From positions 1 to 62,703 of the forward strand of contig JAKPSI010000059.1 in NCBI GenBank assembly GCA_029555415.1: a stretch of 62,703 bases of DNA, written 5' to 3'. Every line of letters begins with the position of its first letter. The first letter of the stretch is position 1. Under the pieces are notes generated by a model that saw only the letters and a program-made list of their open reading frames with translations, made no database searches and was not told where the DNA came from. The stretch comes from Bacteroidota bacterium (GTDB taxonomy: Bacteria > Bacteroidota > Bacteroidia > Chitinophagales > Chitinophagaceae). Shown piece after piece: positions 38,636 through 47,448 of this stretch. The position numbers and the translations under genes are program-made.

Positions 38636-39070
38636 TCAGATGAGTTTCAGTTTTTTGAAGCAGGCCAGGCCCTGTTTGACGGCTTTGGTGACATCCTTTG
38701 CTAACGCGGGATCCTCTTTTTTGATATGAAAACAGGATAATCCTTTCATGCATTTCTGCAGGGCCGGCGACAGTTTAGCCACCTGATCCGGCTGTGCATA
38801 CACATACAGGAGATATAACACGACATAATCCTTCTTGATGGCAGTGGACCCGAAATACATCTTTGGATAATTCCGGCCGCGGAAAGTAACGGGCTTTAAA
38901 GAAGTCACTTCATAGGTGCCGGGTTTATCAACGGTGACCGTTAGGGGCGGACACGCCACGGACAGGGCGGCTTTCAGCTGCGCGAAGATCTTCTTCAGAT
39001 CGGGCTTGGGCTTGCCCACGGCCTTTTTCGGCGCGGCTTTCTTCTTCTTAACAGCGGCTTTCTTTACCAT
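38636..39070 (-). CDS. small protein with lysine/alanine-rich tail and DUF1801-like domain
   Basis: 144 residues. The first ~25 residues are almost only Lys, Ala and Pro (histone-H1-like), likely disordered and nucleic-acid binding. The rest (about 27-144) looks like a YdhG/DUF1801-type alpha/beta domain with YPKMYFGSTAIKKDYVVLYL and a conserved GLSCFHIKK. The tail may tether the domain to DNA or RNA (inference). It diverges from the large GAF protein across a palindromic region. Confidence 0.75.
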   Translation of the reverse strand: MVKKAAVKKKKAAPKKAVGKPKPDLKKIFAQLKAALSVACPPLTVTVDKPGTYEVTSLKPVTFRGRNYPKMYFGSTAIKKDYVVLYLLYVYAQPDQVAKLSPALQKCMKGLSCFHIKKEDPALAKDVTKAVKQGLACFKKLKLI

Positions 39071-39081
39071 ATACTGACTTT

Positions 39082-39099
39082 ATGTACTTTAAAGTACAT
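39082..39099. promoter_or_regulatory. 18-bp perfect palindrome between divergent genes
   Basis: ATGTACTTTAAAGTACAT is its own reverse complement. It is 11 bases upstream of the lysine-rich-tailed gene's start and 98 upstream of the GAF-protein gene. Likely an operator. Confidence 0.5.
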
Positions 39100-39101
39100 T
39101 A

Positions 39102-39133
39102 TTTATCCGGGCCGTTTGAATTTATTAGCTTTG
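39102..39133 (+). promoter_or_regulatory. candidate promoter of the 776-residue protein gene
   Basis: TTTA (39102-39105), 20 bases, then TAGCTTTG (39126-39133; perfect TAnnTTTG). Start codon 64 bases downstream, overlapping the region just after the palindrome. Confidence 0.45.
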
Positions 39134-39197
39134 TTTTCCAGCCATTCAAAATCCAATCTGCAGGAAGATCAGATCATGCCCTTAAACCAAACCTAAC

Positions 39198-41528
39198 ATG
39201 CAGGACGGATCGATCCATATAGAAGAGTCGCATTTCAACAGTCTGTTATCATTCAGGCCGCTGGTGAATGCCCTGAAAAAGAACATTGCGGAGGGCAATG
39301 CCGGGATGAAGAAGCTATACGGCTCCGTGCTGGATGCTTTTGAACGGCAGCCGCATCTGCTGGAACCGATCGGCAACCTCGATATCCTGCAACCCCATTC
39401 CGAACTCATCCTTGAATTGTTATCGGCTGTCTTCCCTCCTACCACTTCCAATTTCATGTACGGTGTTTCCTGGCCTTTTAAATTCGAAGCGGTATATGCG
39501 TCGCCGCAGTTCAAGCTGTCGCTGATCGAACCCGGCACCAATCATATCAAGGTACCGCAATGTACCATCGGTACAGACCTGATGCATGAGCGGCTGCATT
39601 TCATGTACGGACTGATCCTGAAGAAATACATGGGCTATACCAACAGTCCGGATAATTCCAGGATCATCTATCAATACAAAGATGAAGAGACCGGACTGAA
39701 CCGTTATATGGAAATGCGGCTGGACGGACGTTTCATTGATGTGAAACCGGTGGGCGAATTGCCTGAGTTCCCCGCAACCATCCTCGATCCGCACAGCAAC
39801 CGTATCCTCACCATCGCGGAATTGATGGAAATGGTGCCGCTGGACAAATTCGTATTTGAAGGACTGACCGTGTTGCGTGTCAATGATGTGACCGATCAGG
39901 CCGTGATCACGGAGATCAAGAACAAACTGCTTGACGTCAATACATTCTCTGACGCGAGCATGTACACGGAACTGGAGGCACATATCCAGGAACTGATCGG
40001 ACTCAAAGACCTTTCCATTGGTATCACGCCGTTCTTCCGGATCAACGGACACTATGTTTATTCGGATCTGCACAACAATAACAGTATCCTGTTCCGACAC
40101 CTGCATACCATTGCGGACAAGGATGAGATCAGTGATTACTGCAAGATCATTTTCCGCGATAACAGTCAGCCCGTACTGTATGAAACCCTGGACGAAAAAG
40201 CCGTGAATGAAGTCCAGTACCTGCAGTATTATTATATGGAAGGTGCCCGTAGCCTGATCATCTGCCCGATGAAACAACACGGGGAACTGATCGGCATGCT
40301 GGAGATCAGCGCGCCAGGCGCAGGACAACTCAAACCGGTCCATATCGGTAAGATCGAAGCCGCCATTCCCCTGTTCACGCTGGGCATGGAGAAGAGTCTG
40401 GAGCGCCTGAACAGCATGGTGGATTCCGTGATCAAACGCAAATTCACCGCCGTACAACCCGCTGTGGAATGGCGTTTCACGGAGGCGGCATTGAATTATA
40501 TCGTGGGCAAGAACAAGCACGAGGATTTCCATATCGAGAAGATCCGCTTCCCGGATGTTCATCCTTTGTACGGCGCGATCGATATCCGCAACTCCTCCAC
40601 AGAACGCTCCCATTCCATACAATTAGACATGATCGAACAGCTGGAGCTGGCGAAGAAGGCGGTGATGAAGGCCAAGCAGGGAACCACATTCCCCTTACTG
40701 GAGGAGATCGAATACAAGATCAACAAACACATTGCCGCGGCTTCCGATGTATTGCTGTCAGATGAAGAACAGATGATCAGGGAATTCCTGCAAGAACATG
40801 TTGCCCCGTTCTTCCATCACCTGCACAATGTGAACCCGGAGACGAAAAATGAGATCGAGCATTATTTCTCTTCACTCGATCCGCAACTGGGCATGCTGTA
40901 CAAACACCGGAAAGCTTACGAACACAGCGTTTCACGTATCAATGAAACACTGGCACGGTTCATTGACAAAGAGCAGGCCGCCGCGCAGAAAGTATATCCG
41001 CATTTCTTTGAACGGTATGTAACTGACGGTGTGGAGTTCAATATTTATATAGGACAGTCCATCGCTCCACGGAAACGTTTTGATGAGATCTACCTGCGGA
41101 ACCTGCGTATGTGGCAGCTGACGGCCATGACCAAGGCCGCGCGGCTGACCAAACAGCTGGAAGCGGAACTCAGTCATTGCATGCATACCACCCAGCTGAT
41201 CCTCTGTTATAATGAACCACTGACCATCAGTTTCCGGACGGAAGAAAGGAAATTCGACGTGGATGGCGCTTACAATATCAGGTATGAGATCGTGAAAAAG
41301 CGGATCGATAAAGTGCATATCCGGGATACGAATGAACGACTGACCCAACCCGGCAAACTCGCCATTGTGTACACACAGGCGAAGGATGCGGAAGAATACC
41401 TGGAATACATCGAATTCCTGCAGGACCATGGCTTACTGAAACCCGGCGTGGAGCATCATGATCTGGAAGAATTACAGGGAGTGGTAGGGCTGAAGGCGCT
41501 GCGGGCGGAGATCAATTTCCTTAAATGA
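39198..41528 (+). CDS. large cytoplasmic protein with a central GAF-like domain, function unknown
   Basis: 776 residues, no signal peptide or membrane helix. A GAF-like domain is suggested at about 235-400 (HIQELIGLKDLSIGITPFF ... RSLIICPMKQHGELIGMLEI). Before it is a ~200-residue region with GTNHIKVPQCTIG; after it a long helical region (about 400-650) and a C-terminal domain with FNIYIGQSIAPRKRFDEI and YNIRYEIVKKRIDKVHI. No output domain (kinase, cyclase, HTH) is visible. I recall similar full-length GAF proteins in Bacteroidota but no known function. It may be a sensory scaffold. It converges with a PAS kinase gene with 5 bases between. Confidence 0.85.
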   Translation: MQDGSIHIEESHFNSLLSFRPLVNALKKNIAEGNAGMKKLYGSVLDAFERQPHLLEPIGNLDILQPHSELILELLSAVFPPTTSNFMYGVSWPFKFEAVYASPQFKLSLIEPGTNHIKVPQCTIGTDLMHERLHFMYGLILKKYMGYTNSPDNSRIIYQYKDEETGLNRYMEMRLDGRFIDVKPVGELPEFPATILDPHSNRILTIAELMEMVPLDKFVFEGLTVLRVNDVTDQAVITEIKNKLLDVNTFSDASMYTELEAHIQELIGLKDLSIGITPFFRINGHYVYSDLHNNNSILFRHLHTIADKDEISDYCKIIFRDNSQPVLYETLDEKAVNEVQYLQYYYMEGARSLIICPMKQHGELIGMLEISAPGAGQLKPVHIGKIEAAIPLFTLGMEKSLERLNSMVDSVIKRKFTAVQPAVEWRFTEAALNYIVGKNKHEDFHIEKIRFPDVHPLYGAIDIRNSSTERSHSIQLDMIEQLELAKKAVMKAKQGTTFPLLEEIEYKINKHIAAASDVLLSDEEQMIREFLQEHVAPFFHHLHNVNPETKNEIEHYFSSLDPQLGMLYKHRKAYEHSVSRINETLARFIDKEQAAAQKVYPHFFERYVTDGVEFNIYIGQSIAPRKRFDEIYLRNLRMWQLTAMTKAARLTKQLEAELSHCMHTTQLILCYNEPLTISFRTEERKFDVDGAYNIRYEIVKKRIDKVHIRDTNERLTQPGKLAIVYTQAKDAEEYLEYIEFLQDHGLLKPGVEHHDLEELQGVVGLKALRAEINFLK

Positions 41529-41533
41529 TCTGT

Positions 41534-43759
41534 TTACAAATTAGTAGTTTCAAAATCAAATCCATTGTTCAGCAGGACCCTCACAAAAAGTGAAGTCTTG
41601 TTGACACGGGAATGGCGGAATTCGATCTCACCTCCTGTCATCAAAACTCGCTCTTTCAGTTCCACAATCCGTTTGTTCATGGCATCTGTCACCCTAGGAC
41701 CGGGATTACCATTGTCTTTGATCTCAAGGATGACATCCTGTTTTGATATTTTACAGATCATGGTTATCTCACTGGCACCGGAGGACAGGCAAACTTTTTT
41801 CAGATACTCCTCGGCAACACGGAATACAAATATTTTCAAATGATCATCAATTTCGTGGCCATCCGGATCTGACTGAAAATTCAGTTCTATATGCCTGTCT
41901 TTCAAAACCAGCATACCCAGCTCTTTGAGCGATTCCGGGAGGCTCATAAATTGAAATGATGGCGATATTGAATAGGAGAGCTCATTGATCAGTTTTAAAG
42001 CCATGGATACATTCTCGAATCCTTTATTCAGCATCTCATATTTCAGAGCGGGATTTTCCTTGAACATAGAAAGATAGATCTTTGCACTGGCAAGGATCTG
42101 GCTGATATTCTCATGAAGTTCATAGGATATCCCGGAATTGTACTGTTCCTGTTCAAGATAGATCAACTCTTTTTTCAGGTTTTCATTGAGCAATTGCTCC
42201 CGCCTGAGGTTTTCTGCAATTTTCTTATATTCGGTAATATCAGTAAAAATTGCAAACAAGACTATTTCACTCATCAATTTTATGGGATTGACATTCGCAA
42301 GGAGCTGTCGCAAGGAATCGTCGCGCAACCTGTGTGTGAATTCAATCACTTGCATTTTACCCGCAACTATATCAGACCGTATTTGCTTAGCCTCCTCTGG
42401 CGTTATTGTCGCATTCAGATCAGTGATCAACATACTTGTAAGTTCTTCATAAGTATACCCATAGAACCTGATTGCTGTCTGATTGGCATCCAGTATCCTT
42501 CCTGATTCCGGATGGATCAACAGAATAACGGCACTGCTTTTATTATATAGAGTATTGAATCTCTCTTCGCTTTCTGAAAGTGAAAGTTCAATCATTTTTC
42601 GTTCTGTAATATCCGTTATGATCCCATGCCAGCCCTGTACTTTCCCGGACTTCCTGAATGGAATGGAATGTACGTGCAGCCACTTGATCTGACCATCAGG
42701 CGTCTGCGACCTGAAGTCAATATTAAAAATGGATTTTGTTTCGATCGCCACATTTTTTTTGATCAGGTATAGATCCCTATCCTCCTGATGCACAGAACTC
42801 ATCAGCAATGATGGTTTTTCCCGGATCTCAGTACTCGTATATCCGAACAACTTCTCGGCCCCTTCCCCCAAATAACTAAATGTTTGTATGCCCTCTTCTG
42901 TCAACAGGGTTTCATAAATGATGGTTCCCGGGAGATTATCACTTAATGCTTTCAATTGCAGAATCTTCGATTCAAGTTCCTCTTCTGCTTTCTTTTTGGT
43001 TGTAATATCGTGAACGATGGAAAACAGCAACTCTTCACCATTTGTTTTGACCGGACTGGAATGCACCTCCACATCCCGAACCTCACCACTTCTTAACCGG
43101 TGTCTGAAAAAGAAATAATTCCTTTCCTGTAACAGTGCCTTCTCCCGTTCCTTTTTGATCTCTGCAGGTTTCAGCATATTGATATCTGCAACGTTCAACC
43201 TTAGAAAAGCCTCCCTCGGATAGCCATAGAATTTTTCCGCCGCCTGGTTCACATCCCGGATATGGCCGGATCCCGGCTCAATCAGCAGCATGACAGCATC
43301 ATGCTCCGTGAACATTTTCCGGAACAGTAACTCACTCTCATGTATTTGTTTTTGCGCATTGACCTGGGCGGTTATGTCATTAACGATCGAGAACAGTAAG
43401 GTCCTTCCTTGTGTCTTGATCGGAGAACTATGTATCTCTACGTTCCTTACCGAACCATCACGGAGAACATGAATGACCTCGAATTTATTAGAAAGCTTTT
43501 GCAGGACTGACATCCGGGCTTTCAATAATTCGGTCTCCCCGGCTGGATTCAGTTTTCCCATATGCATCCCCAGGAATTCAGATCTGGAATAACCATAAAA
43601 TGCGACCGCAGCGTCATTTACATCTTCTATAAGACCCGTATGCGGATCGATCAGCACCATGACAGACTGATGCTGCAGGAAAAGGTTTCTGAAGAACAAA
43701 TGGCCTTCTTCCCCGAAAACGTCTTCCCTCAGACGCGTATTTTTCAATAATCCTGACAT
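41534..43759 (-). CDS. multi-PAS sensor histidine kinase (HisKA_3-like), cytoplasmic
   Basis: 741 residues, no membrane helix. Four PAS domains are recognisable by their repeated core (RDVNQAAEKFYGY and similar) at about 20-130, 140-250, 270-385 and 395-505, the third with a PAC-like extension. A coiled linker leads to a NarL-partner-type dimerisation region (YELHENISQILASAKIYL, His likely phospho-acceptor) and a C-terminal ATPase fold with EIKDNGNPGPRV and GGEIEF. No response regulator lies beside it, so it is an orphan. By eye its codons look more A/T-rich than its neighbours. Confidence 0.85.
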   Translation of the reverse strand: MSGLLKNTRLREDVFGEEGHLFFRNLFLQHQSVMVLIDPHTGLIEDVNDAAVAFYGYSRSEFLGMHMGKLNPAGETELLKARMSVLQKLSNKFEVIHVLRDGSVRNVEIHSSPIKTQGRTLLFSIVNDITAQVNAQKQIHESELLFRKMFTEHDAVMLLIEPGSGHIRDVNQAAEKFYGYPREAFLRLNVADINMLKPAEIKKEREKALLQERNYFFFRHRLRSGEVRDVEVHSSPVKTNGEELLFSIVHDITTKKKAEEELESKILQLKALSDNLPGTIIYETLLTEEGIQTFSYLGEGAEKLFGYTSTEIREKPSLLMSSVHQEDRDLYLIKKNVAIETKSIFNIDFRSQTPDGQIKWLHVHSIPFRKSGKVQGWHGIITDITERKMIELSLSESEERFNTLYNKSSAVILLIHPESGRILDANQTAIRFYGYTYEELTSMLITDLNATITPEEAKQIRSDIVAGKMQVIEFTHRLRDDSLRQLLANVNPIKLMSEIVLFAIFTDITEYKKIAENLRREQLLNENLKKELIYLEQEQYNSGISYELHENISQILASAKIYLSMFKENPALKYEMLNKGFENVSMALKLINELSYSISPSFQFMSLPESLKELGMLVLKDRHIELNFQSDPDGHEIDDHLKIFVFRVAEEYLKKVCLSSGASEITMICKISKQDVILEIKDNGNPGPRVTDAMNKRIVELKERVLMTGGEIEFRHSRVNKTSLFVRVLLNNGFDFETTNL

Positions 43760-43838
43760 AGGACTGTTTATTGTTGAACCCCTTTCAGCAATGAAAGAAG
43801 TGGTCTCTGATGGTTTTTAAGGGAAGGATCACAGATAG

Positions 43839-43863
43839 TATCAGGCATGGAACATGCCTGATA
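43839..43863. repeat. 25-base palindrome between the PAS kinase and barrel genes
   Basis: TATCAGGCATG-GAA-CATGCCTGATA: perfect 11-bp arms with a 3-base centre. No T-run follows on either strand, so it is not a standard terminator. It lies 79 bases upstream of the PAS kinase start and 59 after the barrel gene's stop; an operator of the kinase gene is one possibility. Confidence 0.5.
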
Positions 43864-43922
43864 AATCTAAGTGCTAGTTAGCAACTTATAGATCGGGGTA
43901 AAATGACGGCGGTCAGCAAGGA

Positions 43923-46472
43923 TCAGAATCTCCATCCTAAACTCAGCACCGGCAGTTTATCTTCTTTCGAAACAGCGTAGGTAAAAGTGAAGATCATCCG
44001 GCTAAGGGGTGAAAGCCAGAATCCGCCGCCGATCCCGCTTACCCATTTATCATTATTGCCGGTGGAAGCCCAGATCTTTCCGGCGTCATAAAAGCCCACC
44101 AGGCCTAAAGATGCGGGGAACAGATAAGTGTGGAAATCAGCCAGTTTCAGGCGGAGTTCGGTATTGACGAACAAACGACCAAAACCCGCGAAACGATTCT
44201 TGCGGTAACCCCGCAGGTTATCTTCCGCACCGAGGTATTGGGCCTGAAAAAATTCGAACTGTCCGAAATTGCGGCCAGCTCCAATACGATTCGCCCAAAT
44301 TAGTTTTTTGGTGATCTTAGTGAAAACACTAAGATCACTGCTGACCTGTTTCAGATCGTGACTCGCGGAGTTCTTCCCCGACAATATCCGGAATGTATTT
44401 TGCCACATCATTCCTTTGCGCGGTGATATTTTATTGTCCCGTGTATCCACCGTGAACATCAGTCTGCCGCCAACAAAACACTGTTCGTGGTATAGCGTAG
44501 CCGGATCAAGCCCGTTCTGCAATGGCTGATTGATGAAACGGTTTCCGTTATCGGAAGCATCCAGCGAATAAAATTCATACACGGGGCCAATGGAAAACGC
44601 GACCTGGTCGCTGATCCTTGACCGCATCAGTAATGCCACATCTCCCAGCACATACCGTGCACGGTAATAATCGAATTTATTCGGCTTTGATTTATCATAT
44701 ACAGAATGGATCCCGTAGCCGAAGAAATTGGTCACGTTATCCGGCGCTTTGATGTCCGCATCCAGGATCAGGTCGCTTCGTTTACCGAATACATCGGTGA
44801 TCTCCGAATACCAGTGAAAATTATAGGCTTTCGTCAGCAATGAATGATTGGCCGAGAACTGATGCATCGTGGCATAAGGCGTTTTACGGAATCCCTGCCG
44901 CACCATTTTAAGCGATGCCCCGAGGAAAAGACCGTCATCTTCATTATAACTGACACTGATGAAAGGGATCGTCTGATCATATTTGTAACCCAGCCGGTTG
45001 AAATTGTTCACGGCGGTATCTGTACTGAAACGGTCCCTGAATTTACCGGTGATGCTGTTGCCAGCGTTGGATACATCGTATACCAGTCCACCGTTGGCAG
45101 AGGGATCCGTATTCTCAAAAAGGTCCTTGCCATCGCCACCGATCATCCTCACATGAATAGGACTTTTTTTGCCGTGTACCAGAAACCGGTCATCCCCGCC
45201 AAAGCCATACAGGCGGATCTCATGCGTCACCAGCGGATCGAAGGTTCGGCTGTACATCTTCAATTTCAGTTCGCCGTCCTTATTGAGTTTGAATACCTCA
45301 ACGGTGATGCTGCCGTCATCATGATGCGCTATATCGAACAACTCTTTTTTATCACTTCCTGTGATATTAACGATCTTTGAAAGGAACCTGTAATACTTCA
45401 TCACTTCGGCTTCCAGGTTATTCCTGCGTTCTTTCAGTACGGAAACGATGCTTTCACCGGAGATGGACCGGATCTCGGCAGGTTGTTGTGCAAGGGCCTG
45501 TTCCAGCACCGCATCACTCATATGGGAAAGAAATGCCTTCGTTGCATTCCGCCAATCCGCTTCATTCAGTTCATCCAGGAAGAAACGGTCCACATTACGG
45601 GCCGCGAAATTGAAACGGTTGATGTTCTTCACCTTCGGTTTGAATCCTTCCAGTTGCGGGACCAGCCAGGGCGCTTTGATGATACCGGGCAACAATCCAC
45701 GATTGATGTAGAATGCCTGATCACGGTCTTTGGCCAGCGGAAAGAACATCTTGCCTTTACCATGATCGTATGAGCCCCATGTCCACTGGTCTTCATGCCG
45801 GTCGAAATCCATCACGAACATATCGAGGATGCGGATCTTCAGCAATGCCTGCTGGTCCACATCATTGTCGTTATCATCTTTCAGCCTGTCTGCCACTTCA
45901 TTGGTATCCCATGCTTTTTCTACGCTGTCAGGCACCCGCTCTTCATACAAAGCGAGCATGTTGGCGAAATCTTTCCTGAATTCACCCAGCTTCGGATCAT
46001 CGGGGATATAAACCAGTTTCGCATGGCCATGCGGTATACCCGCCGCTTCGGCGATAGCAGGAATGGAAAGGGCTGCATATGGATAGGAAGCAGATACCCC
46101 ATCGGATACAAGATCGGCCGCGGCTTCACTCTGCAGATCACCGGGCAGTGTTTTACTGGTGATGAATTTCTGAATGGAACGCAATGTGTATTGTCTGCCC
46201 TGCGGATCCTGCAGCCGTAATGATCTGGTTTGTTTACCTCCACCCCTTTTTACAGGTGTAAGTCCACCATGCTCGGCAGACAGATCGATCACAGGTGCTT
46301 TGACAGGAGTCATCCATTCGGTCCGGTAATTGGATCCCATGAAAAAGGACCGGAAACCGTTTATTTTAAAATAGGTGGAACCTGCGGAAGCAGCGGAATC
46401 CGTTCGCGGTTGTGCAAGGCAGTACATGCCGGGCCAAAAGAGGTAACCCATAAGCAGACCAAGCCATTTCAT
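43923..46472 (-). CDS. BamA/TamA-like outer-membrane protein with a kinase-like N-terminal domain
   Basis: 849 residues from ATG 46472 (a TTG at 46517 is the alternative); signal peptide about 1-21. Residues ~85-360 form a domain with RILDMFVMDFDRHEDQW (DRH at 224-226) and KDRDQAF (248-254), motifs reminiscent of the catalytic and metal-binding loops of CotH/Fam20C-type atypical kinases, and a possible ATP-anchoring Lys102 or Arg98 (YTLRSIQK). The C-terminal ~400 residues form a barrel with DTRDNKISPRKGMMWQ, the loop-6-like NLRGYRKNRFAG and a terminal Phe (SLGWRF). Related Bacteroidota proteins carry a metallophosphatase as well; none is present here. Function unknown; kinase activity is inference. 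Confidence 0.85.
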   Translation of the reverse strand: MKWLGLLMGYLFWPGMYCLAQPRTDSAASAGSTYFKINGFRSFFMGSNYRTEWMTPVKAPVIDLSAEHGGLTPVKRGGGKQTRSLRLQDPQGRQYTLRSIQKFITSKTLPGDLQSEAAADLVSDGVSASYPYAALSIPAIAEAAGIPHGHAKLVYIPDDPKLGEFRKDFANMLALYEERVPDSVEKAWDTNEVADRLKDDNDNDVDQQALLKIRILDMFVMDFDRHEDQWTWGSYDHGKGKMFFPLAKDRDQAFYINRGLLPGIIKAPWLVPQLEGFKPKVKNINRFNFAARNVDRFFLDELNEADWRNATKAFLSHMSDAVLEQALAQQPAEIRSISGESIVSVLKERRNNLEAEVMKYYRFLSKIVNITGSDKKELFDIAHHDDGSITVEVFKLNKDGELKLKMYSRTFDPLVTHEIRLYGFGGDDRFLVHGKKSPIHVRMIGGDGKDLFENTDPSANGGLVYDVSNAGNSITGKFRDRFSTDTAVNNFNRLGYKYDQTIPFISVSYNEDDGLFLGASLKMVRQGFRKTPYATMHQFSANHSLLTKAYNFHWYSEITDVFGKRSDLILDADIKAPDNVTNFFGYGIHSVYDKSKPNKFDYYRARYVLGDVALLMRSRISDQVAFSIGPVYEFYSLDASDNGNRFINQPLQNGLDPATLYHEQCFVGGRLMFTVDTRDNKISPRKGMMWQNTFRILSGKNSASHDLKQVSSDLSVFTKITKKLIWANRIGAGRNFGQFEFFQAQYLGAEDNLRGYRKNRFAGFGRLFVNTELRLKLADFHTYLFPASLGLVGFYDAGKIWASTGNNDKWVSGIGGGFWLSPLSRMIFTFTYAVSKEDKLPVLSLGWRF

Positions 46473-46568
46473 TGCATGAGGTTTAAGCGTTCGTAACGGT
46501 TTGGGCAGGAACGGCAACTTTTAAGTTAACGAAAAAAATCCGGAGTTACGGAACTGTAATATATCCGG

Positions 46569-47432
46569 TCAGGGTCTGTAAGTGAATTTGATCATGGTAG
46601 CTTTGCCAGTCCCACCTTCATTGGTGATGTACATATCCCCGTTCTGTTTGAAACACAGGCCTTCCGGCTGCGGGAACATCCGTTTTGCGAGTACATAGAC
46701 AAACTCCACATGGCCATCCAGATCTGCCACCACCAGCTGATTACTGGCCGAAGAAAGGATGAACAGTTTCTGCAGCACCGGGTGAATGGCCGCCGCGGAA
46801 GGCTGAAGGTGCGAAGTCTTCTGAGGCGCGAGTTTCGTCACTTCTTCCTTGTCGATCTGAAAAATGGGTTTGGGATCGAAACCCGTTGAATCCGGATAGA
46901 ATGCATAGGCACTCACCCATTTTTTCTCATCTATGCTGCAGTTCTTGCATAGTACGATCAGCGCTTTGCGGTTGGGATCATAGTAGAGGGTCTCAAAATC
47001 ATCCTTACCCCCGTTATCAATAGTACCGGCCAATTCGCCGGAAACCTGACCCAGACTGTCACGCGTGAATTTGAACAAAGATCCGTCGCTGCGGAGTATA
47101 TAAGGTGTACCATTCACATTCGCCACATCCTCATAATCCCCCTTTCCTCCGAATACATAAACGGAGTCGATATCCTTCGTTTCCTTATCTAACATGAATA
47201 ACTTCCCTGATTCATCCTGAATGGCCAGAAAATGATTGCCTTTGGGGTCCCAGGCCAGTCCGGATATTTCACGCAGTTTCAGGTCCAGTTTGAATTCTTC
47301 AGGAGCGGAGAAATCATAATGCGGGGGCGATTTCAGCACAATCCTTTTCTGGGCACAGCCGGCCAGCAGCACCAGTGCCGCCAAAACCGGAACAAATAAG
47401 CGCCTTCCCTGTTTTTTATTTACATTTATCAT
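46569..47432 (-). CDS. SdiA-regulated-family beta-propeller lipoprotein
   Basis: 287 residues. Lipoprotein signal with lipobox LLAGC (Cys about 26). The body is a six-bladed-propeller-like domain: EISGLAWDPKGNHFLAIQDE, FETLYYDPNRKALIVLCKN, QPSAAAIHPVLQKLFILSS, PQPEGLCFKQNGDMYITNEG, typical of the SdiA-regulated/YjiK family, perhaps binding or hydrolysing a small molecule. Its start codon is only 16 bases from the divergent HD-Pycsar gene. Confidence 0.88.
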   Translation of the reverse strand: MINVNKKQGRRLFVPVLAALVLLAGCAQKRIVLKSPPHYDFSAPEEFKLDLKLREISGLAWDPKGNHFLAIQDESGKLFMLDKETKDIDSVYVFGGKGDYEDVANVNGTPYILRSDGSLFKFTRDSLGQVSGELAGTIDNGGKDDFETLYYDPNRKALIVLCKNCSIDEKKWVSAYAFYPDSTGFDPKPIFQIDKEEVTKLAPQKTSHLQPSAAAIHPVLQKLFILSSASNQLVVADLDGHVEFVYVLAKRMFPQPEGLCFKQNGDMYITNEGGTGKATMIKFTYRP

Positions 47433-47444
47433 AAGCTATCTTTA
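47413..47444 (+). promoter_or_regulatory. candidate promoter of the HD-Pycsar gene
   Basis: TTTT (47413-47416), 20 bases, TATCTTTA (47437-47444; one mismatch to TAnnTTTG), 4 bases before the start codon. The -33 part lies inside the divergent lipoprotein gene. Confidence 0.4.
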
Positions 47445-47448
47445 TCAC

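Noticed and set aside
39420-40622. 400-residue open frame on the minus strand
   Set aside because: Antisense to the 776-residue protein gene, same mirror composition, no motif.
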